Below, piece after piece: positions 1 through 9,373 of a stretch of DNA of 64,000 nucleotides. Source of the stretch: Paraglaciecola sp. L3A3. Lineage in GTDB: Bacteria > Pseudomonadota > Gammaproteobacteria > Enterobacterales > Alteromonadaceae. The notes below the pieces were generated by a model, which was not told where the DNA came from, made no database searches, and saw only the letters and a program-made list of their open reading frames with translations. The translations under genes were made by a program, and so were the position numbers. How positions within the stretch are numbered: the stretch's first letter is position 1; each line of letters begins with the position of its first letter. The stretch is from contig NZ_CP047023.1 of assembly GCF_009796765.1 (NCBI RefSeq), positions 851,501 through 915,500 on the forward strand. The letters are read 5' to 3'.

Positions 1-529
1 TAACACGAGCGTTATATAATACTTTACCAGAGGAGTGTGTTTTTCCTTTGTCGTGATCAAAGAACACGCCTGGAGAACGGTGCAATTGAGAGACAATAAC
101 ACGTTCAGTACCATTGATAACGAATGTACCGTTATCAGTCATGAGTGGTATTTCACCCATGTATACTTCTTGCTCTTTAATGTCTTTAACTGTACCAGGT
201 GCTGCTTCTCTATCGAACAACACTAAACGCAATTTTACGCGCAATGGCGCAGAAAATGTAACACCACGAATTTGACATTCTTTAACATCAAATACTGGCT
301 CACCTAAACGGTAACTTACATATTGCAATTCAGCGTTACCGGAGTAACTTTTGATTGGAAAAACTGATCGAAATGCCGCTTCCAGTCCATGTTGACCATC
401 TACATCTAGGTCAATAAACTTCTTAAAAGAATCTAACTGGATTGAAAGTAGATACGGTATTTCCAATACCTGTGGGCGTTTGCCAAAATCCTTACGGATA
501 CGTTTCTTTTCGCTATAAGAGTAAACCAT
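1..529 (-). CDS. rpoB: RNA polymerase beta subunit, N-terminal part (cut by window edge)
   Basis: This is the first 176 codons of the catalytic beta subunit of RNA polymerase, read on the minus strand and running off the left edge. The start [16 protein letters not shown] and the later stretches [27 protein letters not shown] and [18 protein letters not shown] match the beta-subunit N-terminus and protrusion almost residue for residue as I know them from E. coli. The ATG lies about 280 bases after rplL, as in the usual rplJL-rpoBC operon. A hairpin in that gap probably sets the ratio of ribosomal protein to polymerase transcripts. Confidence 0.98.
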   Translation of the reverse strand, partial: MVYSYSEKKRIRKDFGKRPQVLEIPYLLSIQLDSFKKFIDLDVDGQHGLEAAFRSVFPIKSYSGNAELQYVSYRLGEPVFDVKECQIRGVTFSAPLRVKLRLVLFDREAAPGTVKDIKEQEVYMGEIPLMTDNGTFVINGTERVIVSQLHRSPGVFFDHDKGKTHSSGKVLYNARV

Positions 530-740
530 GGGTTCCTCAGCCTGCCGATTTTTGACCCAACTTGCTTAATAGTACGAACTATATAAGCAAACTTCCGCTA
601 CCCTTTAAGTTACAATTACTACCTGACCCAAATTCATTAAGAGGCTTACTTAACTTATTGGTTTTGTTGGTTTTAATTGTAATTTGCACTTTATTACTAG
701 GACCCATATCAAAGGATGAAAATAGTAAATCCTACAGCGC

Positions 741-771
741 AAAAAGGCTGGTGACTAAAAAGTCACCAGCC
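741..771 (-). terminator. Attenuator/terminator between rplL and rpoB
   Basis: A perfect 10-bp stem (746-755 with 762-771, six-base loop) sits 38 bases after the rplL stop. On the minus strand it is followed by five T residues (741-745). Partial termination between rplL and rpoB is well known in E. coli, and this hairpin is in the right place for it. Confidence 0.8.
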
Positions 772-808
772 TATGCCATTTCAGGCTAACAATCTGCGAT
801 TAGGCAGA

Positions 809-1180
809 TTATTTAAGCTCAACTTCAGCGCCAGCTTCTACAAGCGTCTTCTTAAGTTCTTCAGCTTCTTCTTTAGATACGCCTTCTTTGATAGCTTTAG
901 GAGCAGATTCAACTACTTCTTTAGCTTCTTTAAGACCTAGGCCAGTTGCGCCACGTACCGCTTTGATTACTGCAACTTTGTTCGCACCGAAAGATGTCAT
1001 AACAACATCAAATTCAGTTTGTTCTGCAGCAGCTTCAGCAGCTACAGCAGGACCAGCAACAGCAACCGCTGCAGCAGCAGAAACGTTAAATTTCTCTTCA
1101 GCTGCTTCGATTAGTTCAACTAGTTCCATTACTGGCATTTCAGCAATTGCGTTTAAAATATCTTCTTTAGTTAGAGCCAT
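809..1180 (-). CDS. rplL: 50S ribosomal protein L7/L12
   Basis: L7/L12 forms the flexible stalk of the large subunit and recruits translational GTPases. The 123-residue length is typical. Residues 1-33 form the dimerisation domain, about 35-52 are an Ala/Val-rich hinge, and about 53-123 are the globular factor-binding domain ([33 protein letters not shown]). It follows rplJ by 53 bases and is probably translated together with it from the L10 leader transcript. A purine-rich ribosome-binding site (GGAG) precedes the ATG. Confidence 0.98.
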   Translation of the reverse strand: MALTKEDILNAIAEMPVMELVELIEAAEEKFNVSAAAAVAVAGPAVAAEAAAEQTEFDVVMTSFGANKVAVIKAVRGATGLGLKEAKEVVESAPKAIKEGVSKEEAEELKKTLVEAGAEVELK

Positions 1181-1233
1181 TTCTCTAAACTCCTGGGTTT
1201 AATGTTAAAATTTAAAATGTACAAAAACGAATA

Positions 1234-1752
1234 TTATTTTTCGTCTTTGATCGCCGCCAATACACGCACAAACTTGCCTGGAACTTCGTTGATAGTACGA
1301 ACGAATTTCTCGGCAGGTGCTTTGAAGGTAGCAAGTAATCTTGCCAACGCTTCGTCGCGGGTAGGAAGTGAAGCTACTGCATCCAGTTTGTCTGGACCCA
1401 ATAAACCACTACCAATAGAAAGTGCAGTAACGTTTAACTTGTCGTTAGTTTTGCTAAAGTCTTTGAAAAGACGCGCAGCACCGCCAGGTGCTTCTATAGA
1501 AAAACCGTAAATCAACGGACCAGTTAACGCACTGTCAAGGTCAGCAAACTTACTATCAGCTAAAGCGCGTTTTGCAAGAGTGTTACGAACTACTCGTAAG
1601 TAAACACCTTGTTCACGTGCTTTAACACGAAGGTCAGTTAATTCTGCCACTTCCATGCCACGGTATTCAGCAACGGCAACAGATAGAGCTTGAGATGCAA
1701 CGTCGTTTATTTCCGCTACGATCTCTTTTTTTGCTGCTAAGCCTAATGCCAC
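1234..1752 (-). CDS. rplJ: 50S ribosomal protein L10
   Basis: L10 anchors the L7/L12 dimers to 23S rRNA at the stalk base and represses its own operon. I choose a GTG start at 1752 ([14 protein letters not shown]), giving 172 residues. This matches the family N-terminus (MALNLQDKQAIVAE in E. coli) and is preceded by an AGAAGG ribosome-binding site eight bases upstream. A longer frame back to 1815 is open but adds 21 residues absent from the family. Conserved blocks are [11 protein letters not shown] and [12 protein letters not shown]. Confidence 0.95.
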   Translation of the reverse strand: MALGLAAKKEIVAEINDVASQALSVAVAEYRGMEVAELTDLRVKAREQGVYLRVVRNTLAKRALADSKFADLDSALTGPLIYGFSIEAPGGAARLFKDFSKTNDKLNVTALSIGSGLLGPDKLDAVASLPTRDEALARLLATFKAPAEKFVRTINEVPGKFVRVLAAIKDEK

Positions 1753-2060
1753 TGAGTTCACCTTCTTAAAGTCTGAAACTTCATTTCTATTTGAAATATC
1801 CGTTTCAGGATTCACAGATTGATGTCACTGTTAGAAGTTTACCTTCTCACAATTCCACCGCTCTACGGTGTTCGTTAATCCCAGAGAGTCTGAGTCGATA
1901 CCACCGTCTGCGCAGGCTTATGTTTTAAGTAAGTTGTTTACGATAAATGATTTTTCATCACTATCACGGAAAATGCTCTCTTACTTCATTCTCCAACTTA
2001 CGCCTGCGGTCTTGGACGAGAGTCGTTGTCTCACTAATTTTCAAAAGTTCAACTCGGACT
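1753..2060 (-). promoter_or_regulatory. Leader of the rplJL operon (probable L10 autoregulatory RNA)
   Basis: There is no convincing gene between rplA and rplJ (1753-2146, 394 bases). In gammaproteobacteria this gap holds a long structured leader to which L10-(L12)4 binds to repress translation. On the minus strand the segment has paired-looking blocks, including a GC-rich part near 1905-1915 and 2000-2030, before the AGAAGG site of rplJ. The assignment is by position and known biology. I did not fold it, and I did not find a clear -35/-10 pair. Confidence 0.5.
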
Positions 2061-2146
2061 CTAACCCATAACCTTTACAGAGAAATAAACAGTATTCTTT
2101 GAATATTGTTTATAATGCTTTAACCACTAAGGTTAAAGCGATCAAT

Positions 2147-2836
2147 CTATAAACTAGATTGATCTAAAGAAACACCTGCACCCATTGTTGTGCTAAGGCT
2201 GATTTTCTGTATGAAAGTGCCTTTAGCTGAAGAAGGCTTAGCTTTGTTAAGCGCTTCTAGCAATGCTGCTAAGTTTTCTTGAATTTGGTTTGCTTCAAAA
2301 GCGATTTTACCGATGCTAGCATGGATAATACCGTTTTTGTCGTTACGATAACGAACTTGACCAGCTTTCGCGTTTTTAACCGCTGTTGCTACGTCTGGTG
2401 TAACTGTACCTGTTTTAGGGTTAGGCATAAGTCCACGTGGACCTAATATTTGACCTAATTGACCTACAACACGCATTGCATCAGGAGATGCTACAACAAC
2501 GTCAAAGTTCATTTCGCCTTTCTTAACTAAGTCAGCTAAGTCTTCCATACCTACTATGTCAGCACCAGCTTCTTTAGCTGCTTCTGCATTTGCACCTTGA
2601 GTAAACACGGCAACACGAACATCTTTACCAGTACCGTTTGGTAATACAGTTGCGCCACGAACGTTTTGATCAGATTTACGAGCATCGATGCCTAGATTAA
2701 CGGCAACATCAACACTTTCTGCAAATTTAGCAGTAGCTAATTCTTTTAATAAAGCGACAGCTTCATTAAATTCGTATTCTTTAGTCGCATCAACCTTTTC
2801 AAGTACTAAGCGTGCGCGTTTTGATAATTTAGCCAT
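2147..2836 (-). CDS. rplA: 50S ribosomal protein L1
   Basis: L1 forms the mobile L1 stalk that helps release deacylated tRNA, and it represses the rplK-rplA mRNA. The 229 residues equal the usual length. Diagnostic stretches are [37 protein letters not shown] and [16 protein letters not shown]. The ATG is three bases after the rplK stop, so the two genes are translationally coupled. Confidence 0.98.
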   Translation of the reverse strand: MAKLSKRARLVLEKVDATKEYEFNEAVALLKELATAKFAESVDVAVNLGIDARKSDQNVRGATVLPNGTGKDVRVAVFTQGANAEAAKEAGADIVGMEDLADLVKKGEMNFDVVVASPDAMRVVGQLGQILGPRGLMPNPKTGTVTPDVATAVKNAKAGQVRYRNDKNGIIHASIGKIAFEANQIQENLAALLEALNKAKPSSAKGTFIQKISLSTTMGAGVSLDQSSL

Positions 2837-2839
2837 TTC

Positions 2840-3268
2840 TTATCCCTCTACCACTAAGCCCATGCTGCGGGCAGAGCCAGCAATGGTGTTTACTGCTGCG
2901 TCTAAAGTCGCTGCAGTTAAATCTGGTTCTTTAGTTTTTGCAATTTCTTCTAATTGCGCGCGCGTTACCTTACCCACTTTTTCAGTGTTAGGACGGCCAG
3001 AACCACTTTTTACACCAGCAGCTTTCAGAAGTAAGAATGCAGCAGGAGGAGTTTTGGTTATGAATGTGAAAGAACGATCTTCGTAAACAGTAATTTCTAC
3101 TGGTACTGGAGCGCCTTTTTCTAGGCTTTCTGTTTTTGCGTTAAACGCTTTACAGAATTCCATGATATTAACACCATGCTGACCTAATGCAGGACCAACT
3201 GGAGGACTAGGATTCGCAGCACCTGCGGCAACCTGTAGCTTAATTAAGCCTGTGACTTTCTTCGCCAT
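2840..3268 (-). CDS. rplK: 50S ribosomal protein L11
   Basis: L11 binds the GTPase-associated region of 23S rRNA and is needed for RelA-dependent stringent signalling. The 142 residues include the typical N-terminal [33 protein letters not shown]. The C-terminal rRNA-binding domain contains [24 protein letters not shown]. It is first in the rplK-rplA unit, with its own promoter in the nusG-rplK gap. Confidence 0.98.
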   Translation of the reverse strand: MAKKVTGLIKLQVAAGAANPSPPVGPALGQHGVNIMEFCKAFNAKTESLEKGAPVPVEITVYEDRSFTFITKTPPAAFLLLKAAGVKSGSGRPNTEKVGKVTRAQLEEIAKTKEPDLTAATLDAAVNTIAGSARSMGLVVEG

Positions 3269-3357
3269 GATAATACTCTCTAATTTGGGTGTAACGCCTT
3301 GTAAACACTGAGTATGCTTACTCTATCGGCTTCCCGTTCTAATAAAAAGGGCCGCGA

Positions 3358-3386
3358 ATTATAGATTAACCAGCAGCCCTATACAA
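3358..3386 (-). promoter_or_regulatory. Sigma-70 promoter of rplK-rplA
   Basis: On the minus strand a TTGTAT -35 (3381-3386) and a TATAAT -10 (3358-3363) are separated by exactly 17 bases. The bases after the -10 are TCGCGGCC, a GC-rich discriminator typical of promoters repressed by ppGpp. Transcription would start about 80 bases upstream of the rplK ATG, leaving room for the L1 repressor site. Confidence 0.75.
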
Positions 3387-3452
3387 GTCTAATTGTTGAC
3401 TTTTTTAGATATTATGCTTCATCACCGCTATTGCGGTAATAAAATAGGCTTA

Positions 3453-3989
3453 TTAGCCTTTTTCTACCTGACCAAATTCAAGTTCAACTGGGGTAGAACG
3501 ACCAAAAATAAGCACAGATACTTTTAAGCGGCTTTTTTCATAATCGACTTCTTCAACTACACCATTGAAATCGGCAAAAGGACCATCGGTAACACGTACC
3601 ACTTCGCCTGGTTCGAACAATGTTTTCGGTTTTGGTTTGTCCACGCCTTCTTCAAGACGATTCAAGATAGCATTTGCTTCTTTAGTGGTAATAGGTGCAG
3701 GGCGATCAGATGTGCCACCAATAAAACCTAATACACGGGGTACACTTTTGACTAAATGCCATGAGTCTTCATTCATGTCCATTTGTACTAAAACATAACC
3801 TGGGAAAAATTTGCGCTCACTTTTTCTTTGTTGACCGGCACGCATTTCAACAACTTCTTCAGTGGGTACTAAAATTTCACCGAAGAAATCTTCCATTTCA
3901 TTCATTCTAATATGTTCAAGCAATGTTTTTTGCACACGGCCTTCATAACCAGAAAATGCTTGAACTACGTACCATTTTTTATCAGACAT
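3453..3989 (-). CDS. nusG: Transcription termination/antitermination factor NusG
   Basis: NusG binds RNA polymerase through its N-terminal NGN domain and links it to Rho or ribosomal S10 through its C-terminal KOW domain. The 178 residues fit the short bacterial form. The NGN domain (about 1-120) starts [20 protein letters not shown], and the KOW motif [25 protein letters not shown] begins near residue 125. It starts three bases after the secE stop, in the conserved secE-nusG pair. Confidence 0.98.
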   Translation of the reverse strand: MSDKKWYVVQAFSGYEGRVQKTLLEHIRMNEMEDFFGEILVPTEEVVEMRAGQQRKSERKFFPGYVLVQMDMNEDSWHLVKSVPRVLGFIGGTSDRPAPITTKEANAILNRLEEGVDKPKPKTLFEPGEVVRVTDGPFADFNGVVEEVDYEKSRLKVSVLIFGRSTPVELEFGQVEKG

Positions 3990-3992
3990 AGT

Positions 3993-4370
3993 TTAAATTC
4001 CTAATCCAGTTATAAATTTAACAACTTCTACAATAATTCCATCTAATCCCCAAAGGATAAGAGACATAATGACAGTTGCTGCTAATACAATCATTGTGGT
4101 GGTAGTTGTTTCTTGACGAGTAGGCCATACTACTTTACGTACTTCAGTACGAGAGTCTTTAGCGAAGGTGATAAAGGCACTACCTTTAACTGTAGTAGAA
4201 GCTATATAACCAGCTAATCCCACAGCAACTACAGCAATAAGGGCGATATACAGAACTGATAGTTCTGGTAAAAAATGGTTAGCGGCAACAATTCCAGCTA
4301 ACAAGCCCAATGTAACCAACCATTTGACTAAGTCGAATGGATTGGAACTGTTTTCTATATTCTCGCTCAT
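3993..4370 (-). CDS. secE: Preprotein translocase subunit SecE
   Basis: SecE clamps SecY in the inner-membrane Sec channel. With the ATG at 4370 it has 125 residues, close to the 127 of E. coli. It has three membrane segments (about 14-32, 38-58 and 90-115), and the conserved cytoplasmic motif SRTEVRKVVWPTRQET comes just before the last. A GTG further upstream (4409) is open, but its extension is not family-like. The ATG at 4370 has an AGGG site seven bases upstream. Confidence 0.95.
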   Translation of the reverse strand: MSENIENSSNPFDLVKWLVTLGLLAGIVAANHFLPELSVLYIALIAVVAVGLAGYIASTTVKGSAFITFAKDSRTEVRKVVWPTRQETTTTTMIVLAATVIMSLILWGLDGIIVEVVKFITGLGI

Positions 4371-4429
4371 GCTAAACCCTAATTTTGTTACGTAATGCAA
4401 TACCAACACTTTTGTGGTATTTGCCGAAA

Positions 4430-4604
4430 AATGGCAGGGGTGGAGGGATAAACTCAGTTACATCCTTGTAACCGACCGCAAGCGGCGCTAAAGCGGTTCA
4501 AATCGTTCCAGACGATTTGTCAAACCCGTGTGGGTTCTCACCCTCCACCTCTACGATTATATTTTTTGCTCTACAGACCTAAACTAGGCTGTACTTTACA
4601 TTGT
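4430..4604 (-). other. Multi-hairpin micro-element at the tRNA-Trp 3' end
   Basis: Twenty bases covering the tRNA-Trp 3' end (4605-4624) recur exactly at 4430-4449. The 155 bases between the copies have no ORF but are packed with inverted repeats. A 9-bp outer stem pairs 4439-4447 with 4541-4549. It encloses four hairpins: 4457-4461/4468-4472, 4475-4479/4493-4497, a perfect 8-bp stem 4499-4506/4512-4519, and 4523-4527/4532-4536. Together they resemble a multi-branched, cloverleaf-like fold. The layout (intact tRNA, insert, second copy of the tRNA 3' end) is that of elements integrated at tRNA genes. A local duplication or rearranged tRNA remnant is the alternative. Confidence 0.6.
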
Positions 4605-4606
4605 AA

Positions 4607-4683
4607 TGGCAGGGGTGGAGGGATTCGAACCCACAACCGTCGGTTTTGGAGACCGCCGTTCTACCAATTGGAACTACACCCCT
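4607..4683 (-). tRNA. trpT: tRNA-Trp (anticodon CCA)
   Basis: Read on the minus strand, a 77-base tRNA folds with acceptor stem AGGGGTG/CACCCCT, discriminator G and an encoded CCA end. Its anticodon loop is CTCCAAA (anticodon CCA, tryptophan) and its T-arm contains GGTTCGAATCC. It closely resembles E. coli tRNA-Trp. It lies upstream of secE-nusG, as in many marine gammaproteobacteria, but tuf, which usually precedes it, is absent here. Confidence 0.97.
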
Positions 4684-4799
4684 AAAATTTTATACACTTG
4701 CTGGGTTACTCATAACCGCGCAAATTTTGGTTACACCAACCTTGTGGAATCATAGATTTTTCTGGAAAAATTCTGAATCACTACTAAGGAGGGAGCAGT

Positions 4800-4827
4800 A
4801 TTATACTTATTGCATAGCCGGATTCAA
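4800..4827 (-). promoter_or_regulatory. Probable promoter of trpT-secE-nusG
   Basis: In the 311-base gap between gnd and trpT (4684-4994), the minus strand carries a TTGAAT -35 (4822-4827) and a perfect TATAAT -10 (4800-4805) with a 16-base spacer. It lies about 115 bases upstream of the mature tRNA. A second, weaker TATAAA lies four bases before the tRNA. The rest of the gap holds only the gnd terminator. Confidence 0.5.
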
Positions 4828-4920
4828 GAAGAAAGATCAGTTATGCTTAATATACGCCTTCTTTTGGAAGTTAATAAATACAGGTGTATTAGAAAAAACA
4901 TTCAATAGCACAGAGCCTAA

Positions 4921-4958
4921 TAACAAAGAGCCCATCAGCGTTAACACTGATGGGCTCT
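4921..4958 (-). terminator. Rho-independent terminator of gnd
   Basis: A perfect 12-bp stem (4927-4938 with 4947-4958, eight-base loop) lies 37 bases after the gnd stop. On the minus strand it is followed by TTGTTATT. Confidence 0.8.
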
Positions 4959-4994
4959 ATTACTTACTATTGATAAAGAGCTTATGCCCAACAA

Positions 4995-6449
4995 CTAAGC
5001 GTTATAAGTTGACGATGAAGTGTTACCACCTCGTCCTGTCCAGTTAGTGTGGAAGAACTCGCCTCTTGGCTTATCTGTACGCTCATATGTATGCGCACCA
5101 AAGTAATCACGTTGAGCTTGTAATAAATTAGCTGGTAAACGCTCCGTGCGGTATCCATCAAAATAATTCAATGCAGCTGTCAAACAAGGAGCAGGAACAC
5201 CAGTTGTGATGGCGTTAACCGCGACACGTCTCCAGCCTTCTTGTGCAGCGACTACTGTTTCTCTAAAGTAGTCATCTAACAATAAGTTGTTTAATTCTGG
5301 ATTTTTGTCGTACGCTTCTTTGATTTTGCCTAAGAAAGCTGAACGGATGATACAACCCCCACGCCACATTAGGGCGATGCCACCATAGTTTAGATTCCAG
5401 TTGAATTCTTTTGCTGCTTCACGCATTAGAGTGTAACCCTGTGCGTAAGAAACAATTTTAGCGGCTAGAACGGCTTGGCGTAAATCTTCGATAAACGCAG
5501 CTCTATCACCGTTAAATTCTTTAGCTGGCCCAGAGATAACTTTAGACGCTTGAACACGCTCATCTTTAAGTGCTGAAATACAACGAGCAAATACTGATTC
5601 TGCAATTAAAGTAAGTGGAACACCTAAATCAAGAGCAACAACACCAGTCCATTTGCCTGTGCCTTTTTGGCCAGCGGTATCTAGGATTTTTTCTACTAAT
5701 GGACCACCATCTTCATCTTTATAAGCTAAGATGTCACGAGTGATTTCAACTAAATAGCTATCTAGTTCAGTAGTGTTCCACTCTTTAAATACTTCATGCA
5801 TTTCATCTGCAGACATACCTAATACTTCTTTCATTATTTGGTATGCTTCACACAATAGTTGCATATCGCCATATTCGATACCGTTATGTACCATCTTAAC
5901 AAAATGACCTGCGCCATTTTCGCCAACATAATCGCAACAAGGTGAACCGTCTTCTACTTTGGCTGAAATATCTTGAAAGATAGGCTTAACTGCTTGCCAT
6001 GCTTCAAGTGATCCACCAGGCATGATTGATGGGCCTTTTAATGCGCCTTCTTCTCCACCTGAAACACCTGCACCAACAAAGTTAATACCTTTTTCTGCAC
6101 AGTATTTTTCACGACGGATTGTGTCTGGGAAATGTGTATTACCACCATCAATGATGATATCGCCTTTATCTAATAAAGGTAAAAGTTGCTCAATTGTTGC
6201 ATCAACTGGCGCACCAGATTTCACCATGATCATTATTTTTCTAGGAGTGGCGAGAGACTGCACCAACTCTTCAACTGAATACGCACCACGAATAGTTTCG
6301 CCTTTTGCGCGGCCATTAATAAAGTTTTCTACTTTATCGGTTGAACGATTATACGCCGTGACGGTATACCCTTTACTGGCCATGTTTAAAATTAGGTTTT
6401 CGCCCATAACAGCTAGGCCAATCAGCCCAATATCAGATAGAGTTTTCAT
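4995..6449 (-). CDS. gnd: 6-phosphogluconate dehydrogenase, decarboxylating
   Basis: This oxidative pentose-phosphate enzyme converts 6-phosphogluconate and NADP+ to ribulose 5-phosphate, CO2 and NADPH. Its 484 residues fit the long homodimeric type. The dinucleotide fold shows GLIGLAVMGENLILNM (GxAxxG at residues 11-16). The substrate loop is GAGVSGGEEGALKGPSIMPGG, the catalytic lysine lies in HFVKMVHNGIEYGDMQL, and the C-terminal helical domain ends with GRGGNTSSSTYNA. It is a single gene with its own terminator and sits directly upstream of trpT, an uncommon place for it. Confidence 0.97.
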   Translation of the reverse strand: MKTLSDIGLIGLAVMGENLILNMASKGYTVTAYNRSTDKVENFINGRAKGETIRGAYSVEELVQSLATPRKIMIMVKSGAPVDATIEQLLPLLDKGDIIIDGGNTHFPDTIRREKYCAEKGINFVGAGVSGGEEGALKGPSIMPGGSLEAWQAVKPIFQDISAKVEDGSPCCDYVGENGAGHFVKMVHNGIEYGDMQLLCEAYQIMKEVLGMSADEMHEVFKEWNTTELDSYLVEITRDILAYKDEDGGPLVEKILDTAGQKGTGKWTGVVALDLGVPLTLIAESVFARCISALKDERVQASKVISGPAKEFNGDRAAFIEDLRQAVLAAKIVSYAQGYTLMREAAKEFNWNLNYGGIALMWRGGCIIRSAFLGKIKEAYDKNPELNNLLLDDYFRETVVAAQEGWRRVAVNAITTGVPAPCLTAALNYFDGYRTERLPANLLQAQRDYFGAHTYERTDKPRGEFFHTNWTGRGGNTSSSTYNA

Positions 6450-6833
6450 AAAATTCCAATTTATAATTTTAATTTAAAGAGTGTTAAGTAACCGAAGTTA
6501 TTTTATGCCCTTTGAAGACCGCACTCCCCAAAGCTCAAATTTCGGACTGTGAGCATTTTACTCACTATTGACTACGTTAACATCCCTGAATCAAATAAAA
6601 ATAAGAATGCAATCGAATAAGAAATACTGATTTCTCTTTTACTGGTCATACAACTTCTTGTAAAGGCTATGTTTTTAACTGATTTATTTATCTTAAACTT
6701 AACCATTATTTAATCAGTCTATGTGGAATTACTCCAGATAAGGCGAAGAATCGATGACTTATGGTTATAACGCTTTTAAAGCCTGAAAAACCTCGGCATA
6801 ATAAGTTCACTTAAAACTACTGGGAGGCTAAAA
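6450..6833. other. Divergent spacer between gnd and ftsB
   Basis: These 384 bases separate two divergent units and must carry both promoters. I see no ORF, strong hairpin or repeat. The only clear signal is the GGGAGG ribosome-binding site six bases before the ftsB ATG. Confidence 0.5.
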
Positions 6834-7112
6834 ATGAAATGGGTTACAGCTATTTTAATTTGTCTATTCAGTATGTTGCAATATCGATTATGGTTTGGCA
6901 AAAATAGTGTGCCAGATTTTATGTTGAAAAAAGAACAAGTGGCCATTCAAGTTACACAAAACTCAAATCTTAAACAACGTAACAGTTTATTAAAAGCGGA
7001 TATTCAAGATCTTAAAATGGGTCTGGATGCTGCTGAAGAAAAAGCTCGTAATGGTTTAGGTTTAATTAAACAAGGCGAGACGTTTTACCGTATTTTGCCG
7101 TCTGAACAATAA
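6834..7112 (+). CDS. ftsB: Cell division protein FtsB
   Basis: FtsB forms the FtsQBL subcomplex that triggers septal peptidoglycan synthesis. It is 92 residues long, with a single N-terminal membrane helix (about 3-21), a long coiled coil (about 29-70, KEQVAIQVTQNSNLKQRNSLLKADIQDLK) and the family tail ARNGLGLIKQGETFYRIL. It is four bases upstream of ispD, the usual partner in gammaproteobacteria. Confidence 0.93.
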   Translation: MKWVTAILICLFSMLQYRLWFGKNSVPDFMLKKEQVAIQVTQNSNLKQRNSLLKADIQDLKMGLDAAEEKARNGLGLIKQGETFYRILPSEQ

Positions 7113-7116
7113 TTTA

Positions 7117-7833
7117 ATGTCATTTATTCCACAATATTCAATCATCATACCTGCAGCCGGTATCGGCAAACGTATGCAATCTGTGGTGCCGAAGCAATAT
7201 TTACTACTTGCTGGAAAAACCATAATCGAACAAACCATTTCAGGTTTATTGGCTCATCCACAAATAAAACGTGTGGTTATCGTATTAAGCGCCAAAGATG
7301 AAACGTTCCACACATTGCCTGTGGCGAATGATCCCCGAGTTGAAACTACTATAGGGGGAAAAGAACGTTCAGACTCTGTGTTAGCTGGTTTACATTATTT
7401 ATCTAACAGCCATGAAAAGTGGGTATTGGTGCATGATGCTGCTCGCCCTTGTTTACTACACAAAGATTTAACTCGTTTACTCAGGCTTGCAGAAAAAAGC
7501 GATCTAGGTGGAATTTTAGCTACGCCAGTGCGAGATACCATGAAACGAGCCAATGCAAATAATTTAGTTGCTCATACTGAACCTAGAGAAAACCTGTGGC
7601 ATGCACTCACTCCTCAGTTTTTTATGTTGGAACAATTGAGAAACGCGTTAATTAAAGCGGCAGAAAATAACATTGTTATTACTGACGAGGCTTCGGCGAT
7701 CGAGTATGTACAGCAAGGTGTGCACATAGTCGAGGGGTGTGCTTCCAATATAAAAGTCACTAAACCTGAAGATTTATTGTTAGCTGAATTTTATTTAACT
7801 CAAAGAACCCTTAGTCACAAGGACAAAAAATGA
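7117..7833 (+). CDS. ispD: 2-C-methyl-D-erythritol 4-phosphate cytidylyltransferase
   Basis: IspD attaches CMP from CTP to methylerythritol phosphate in the MEP route to isoprenoids. The 238-residue protein shows the nucleotide-binding [13 protein letters not shown] with [11 protein letters not shown]. It also has the conserved [20 protein letters not shown] and [17 protein letters not shown]. Its stop overlaps the ispF start (ATGA), so the two successive pathway genes are coupled. Confidence 0.96.
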   Translation: MSFIPQYSIIIPAAGIGKRMQSVVPKQYLLLAGKTIIEQTISGLLAHPQIKRVVIVLSAKDETFHTLPVANDPRVETTIGGKERSDSVLAGLHYLSNSHEKWVLVHDAARPCLLHKDLTRLLRLAEKSDLGGILATPVRDTMKRANANNLVAHTEPRENLWHALTPQFFMLEQLRNALIKAAENNIVITDEASAIEYVQQGVHIVEGCASNIKVTKPEDLLLAEFYLTQRTLSHKDKK

Positions 7834-8315
7834 CAATTCGTATTGGTCATGGTTATGACGTACATAAATTTGGCGGAACTGGTCCTATTTATATTGCTGG
7901 TACTCAAATAGAGCATGAACAAGGATTAATAGCACACTCAGACGGTGACGTGGCTTTACATGCGCTATGCGATGCAATGTTAGGCGCATTAGCTTTAGGA
8001 GATATAGGTAAACATTTTCCAGATACTGATCCTAATTTATCTGGTGTGGACAGTAGAGTATTGCTGAGACATGTATATCAATTAGTCACTCAACGGCATT
8101 ACCAATTAGGCAATTTAGATCTGACTATTGTGGCTCAAACGCCTAAAATGGCACCTCATATTGAATCTATGCGTAAAATTATCGCCAGTGATTTAGATGC
8201 AAACATTGACCAAATCAATGTAAAAGCGACAACCACTGAAAAGCTTGGCTTTGCAGGTCGTAAAGAAGGCATAGCTACATATGCTGTGGTGCTTTTAACT
8301 AAGAGCGAAAGTTAA
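7830..8315 (+). CDS. ispF: 2-C-methyl-D-erythritol 2,4-cyclodiphosphate synthase
   Basis: IspF cyclises CDP-methylerythritol phosphate to MEcPP with release of CMP. Its 161 residues are typical of the trimeric enzyme. Metal ligands lie in GHGYDVHKF (Asp10 and His12) and in the following [19 protein letters not shown]. The C-terminal signature is [25 protein letters not shown]. It begins inside the ispD stop and ends two bases before truD. Confidence 0.96.
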   Translation: MTIRIGHGYDVHKFGGTGPIYIAGTQIEHEQGLIAHSDGDVALHALCDAMLGALALGDIGKHFPDTDPNLSGVDSRVLLRHVYQLVTQRHYQLGNLDLTIVAQTPKMAPHIESMRKIIASDLDANIDQINVKATTTEKLGFAGRKEGIATYAVVLLTKSES

Positions 8316-8317
8316 CT

Positions 8318-9373
8318 TTGTTAAATACAGACCATTGGCTTCATCAATACCCTAGTTTATCTATTTCAGGCCAGCTTAAAGCGGTAGCCGAAGATTTCCA
8401 AGTGACCGAAATATTAGGCTATGAACCTATAGGTGAAGGTGAGCACATATATTTATGGGTAGAAAAAATAGGTCTAAATACTGCATATTTAGCTGAACAA
8501 CTAGCTAAATTTTGCAAACTGCCATTACGGAATGTTACTTATGCAGGGCGCAAGGATAAATATGCTAAGACCCAACAATGGTTTAGTGTGCATGTACCTG
8601 GCAAAGCAAGTTTTGATTGGGACTTATTCGACGAACCCGGTGCTAAAGTACTTCACTCTAAACGCCATAATAAAAAATTAAGAACAGGTGTATTGAAAGG
8701 TAATCGCTTTAATCTAACTATTCGGCAGCTTAGCTCAACAGTTGGACTAGAAGAACGTTTGCAGCTAATAGCCCAACATGGCGTGCCAAATTATTATGGC
8801 TCACAACGTTTTGGTGATACACGTTACGATACGCGTGGGGGGAATTTAGTCTTAGCTGAAAAAATGATTCAGGGTGAGCCTATAAAAAACCGCAATAAAC
8901 GTTCAATGGCTATATCAGCGTTACGTTCTTGGCTATTTAACGAAATGGTCAATAATCGACTTAAACTAGATGTCTTGCATAAACCTATGGTGGGAGATGT
9001 GATGCAACTAGCGGGAAGTAACAGTTATTTTTGTACGAGTGAGTTGGATACTGTGATTGAAAGCCGACTTGCCGAACAAGATATATATTTGTCAGCACCT
9101 TTATGGGGGCAGGGCGAGTTAACTAGCCAAGGCGAAGTGCTAGAATTAGAAAACAAGCTTGCTATCGAGCATCCAGAGGTGACTTCTACTCTTGCGTCAT
9201 TAGGTTTAAAACAAGAAAGACGGGCGATACAATTATTTCCGAAAAATATGCAATGGTCTATTACAGAAGATGAACTCAATGTAGAGTTTTCATTACCTTC
9301 AGGTACATTTGCGACTTCGATATTAAGAGAAGTGTTAGACACTCATCAAACAATGGACATAATTCCAGCATGA
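8318..9373 (+). CDS. truD: tRNA pseudouridine(13) synthase TruD
   Basis: TruD makes pseudouridine 13 in tRNA-Glu and some other RNAs. The 351-residue protein carries the catalytic Asp80 in [17 protein letters not shown] and the TruD-specific NYYGSQRFG and [16 protein letters not shown]. The predicted start is TTG two bases after ispF, with no ATG nearby that keeps the N-terminal [18 protein letters not shown]. Its stop overlaps the surE ATG (ATGA). Confidence 0.95.
   Translation: MLNTDHWLHQYPSLSISGQLKAVAEDFQVTEILGYEPIGEGEHIYLWVEKIGLNTAYLAEQLAKFCKLPLRNVTYAGRKDKYAKTQQWFSVHVPGKASFDWDLFDEPGAKVLHSKRHNKKLRTGVLKGNRFNLTIRQLSSTVGLEERLQLIAQHGVPNYYGSQRFGDTRYDTRGGNLVLAEKMIQGEPIKNRNKRSMAISALRSWLFNEMVNNRLKLDVLHKPMVGDVMQLAGSNSYFCTSELDTVIESRLAEQDIYLSAPLWGQGELTSQGEVLELENKLAIEHPEVTSTLASLGLKQERRAIQLFPKNMQWSITEDELNVEFSLPSGTFATSILREVLDTHQTMDIIPA

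Noticed and set aside
562..789. 75-codon plus-strand frame between rpoB and rplL
   Set aside because: It runs through the rplL-rpoB attenuator hairpin, is antisense to the operon and has no ribosome-binding site or family resemblance.
888..1510. Long plus-strand frames opposite rplL and rplJ
   Set aside because: They are mirror frames of well-established ribosomal protein genes with Ala/Ser-rich composition expected from the antisense.
2117..2139. Perfect 9-bp hairpin after rplA as a terminator
   Set aside because: No T-run follows on either strand, so termination is not supported. It may be part of the rplJ leader region.
4646..5047. 133-codon plus-strand frame over tRNA-Trp and the gnd terminator
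   Set aside because: It overlaps the tRNA, a terminator and the gnd 3' end, so it is not a gene.
6022..6477. 151-codon plus-strand frame opposite gnd
   Set aside because: Antisense shadow of a conserved dehydrogenase gene.
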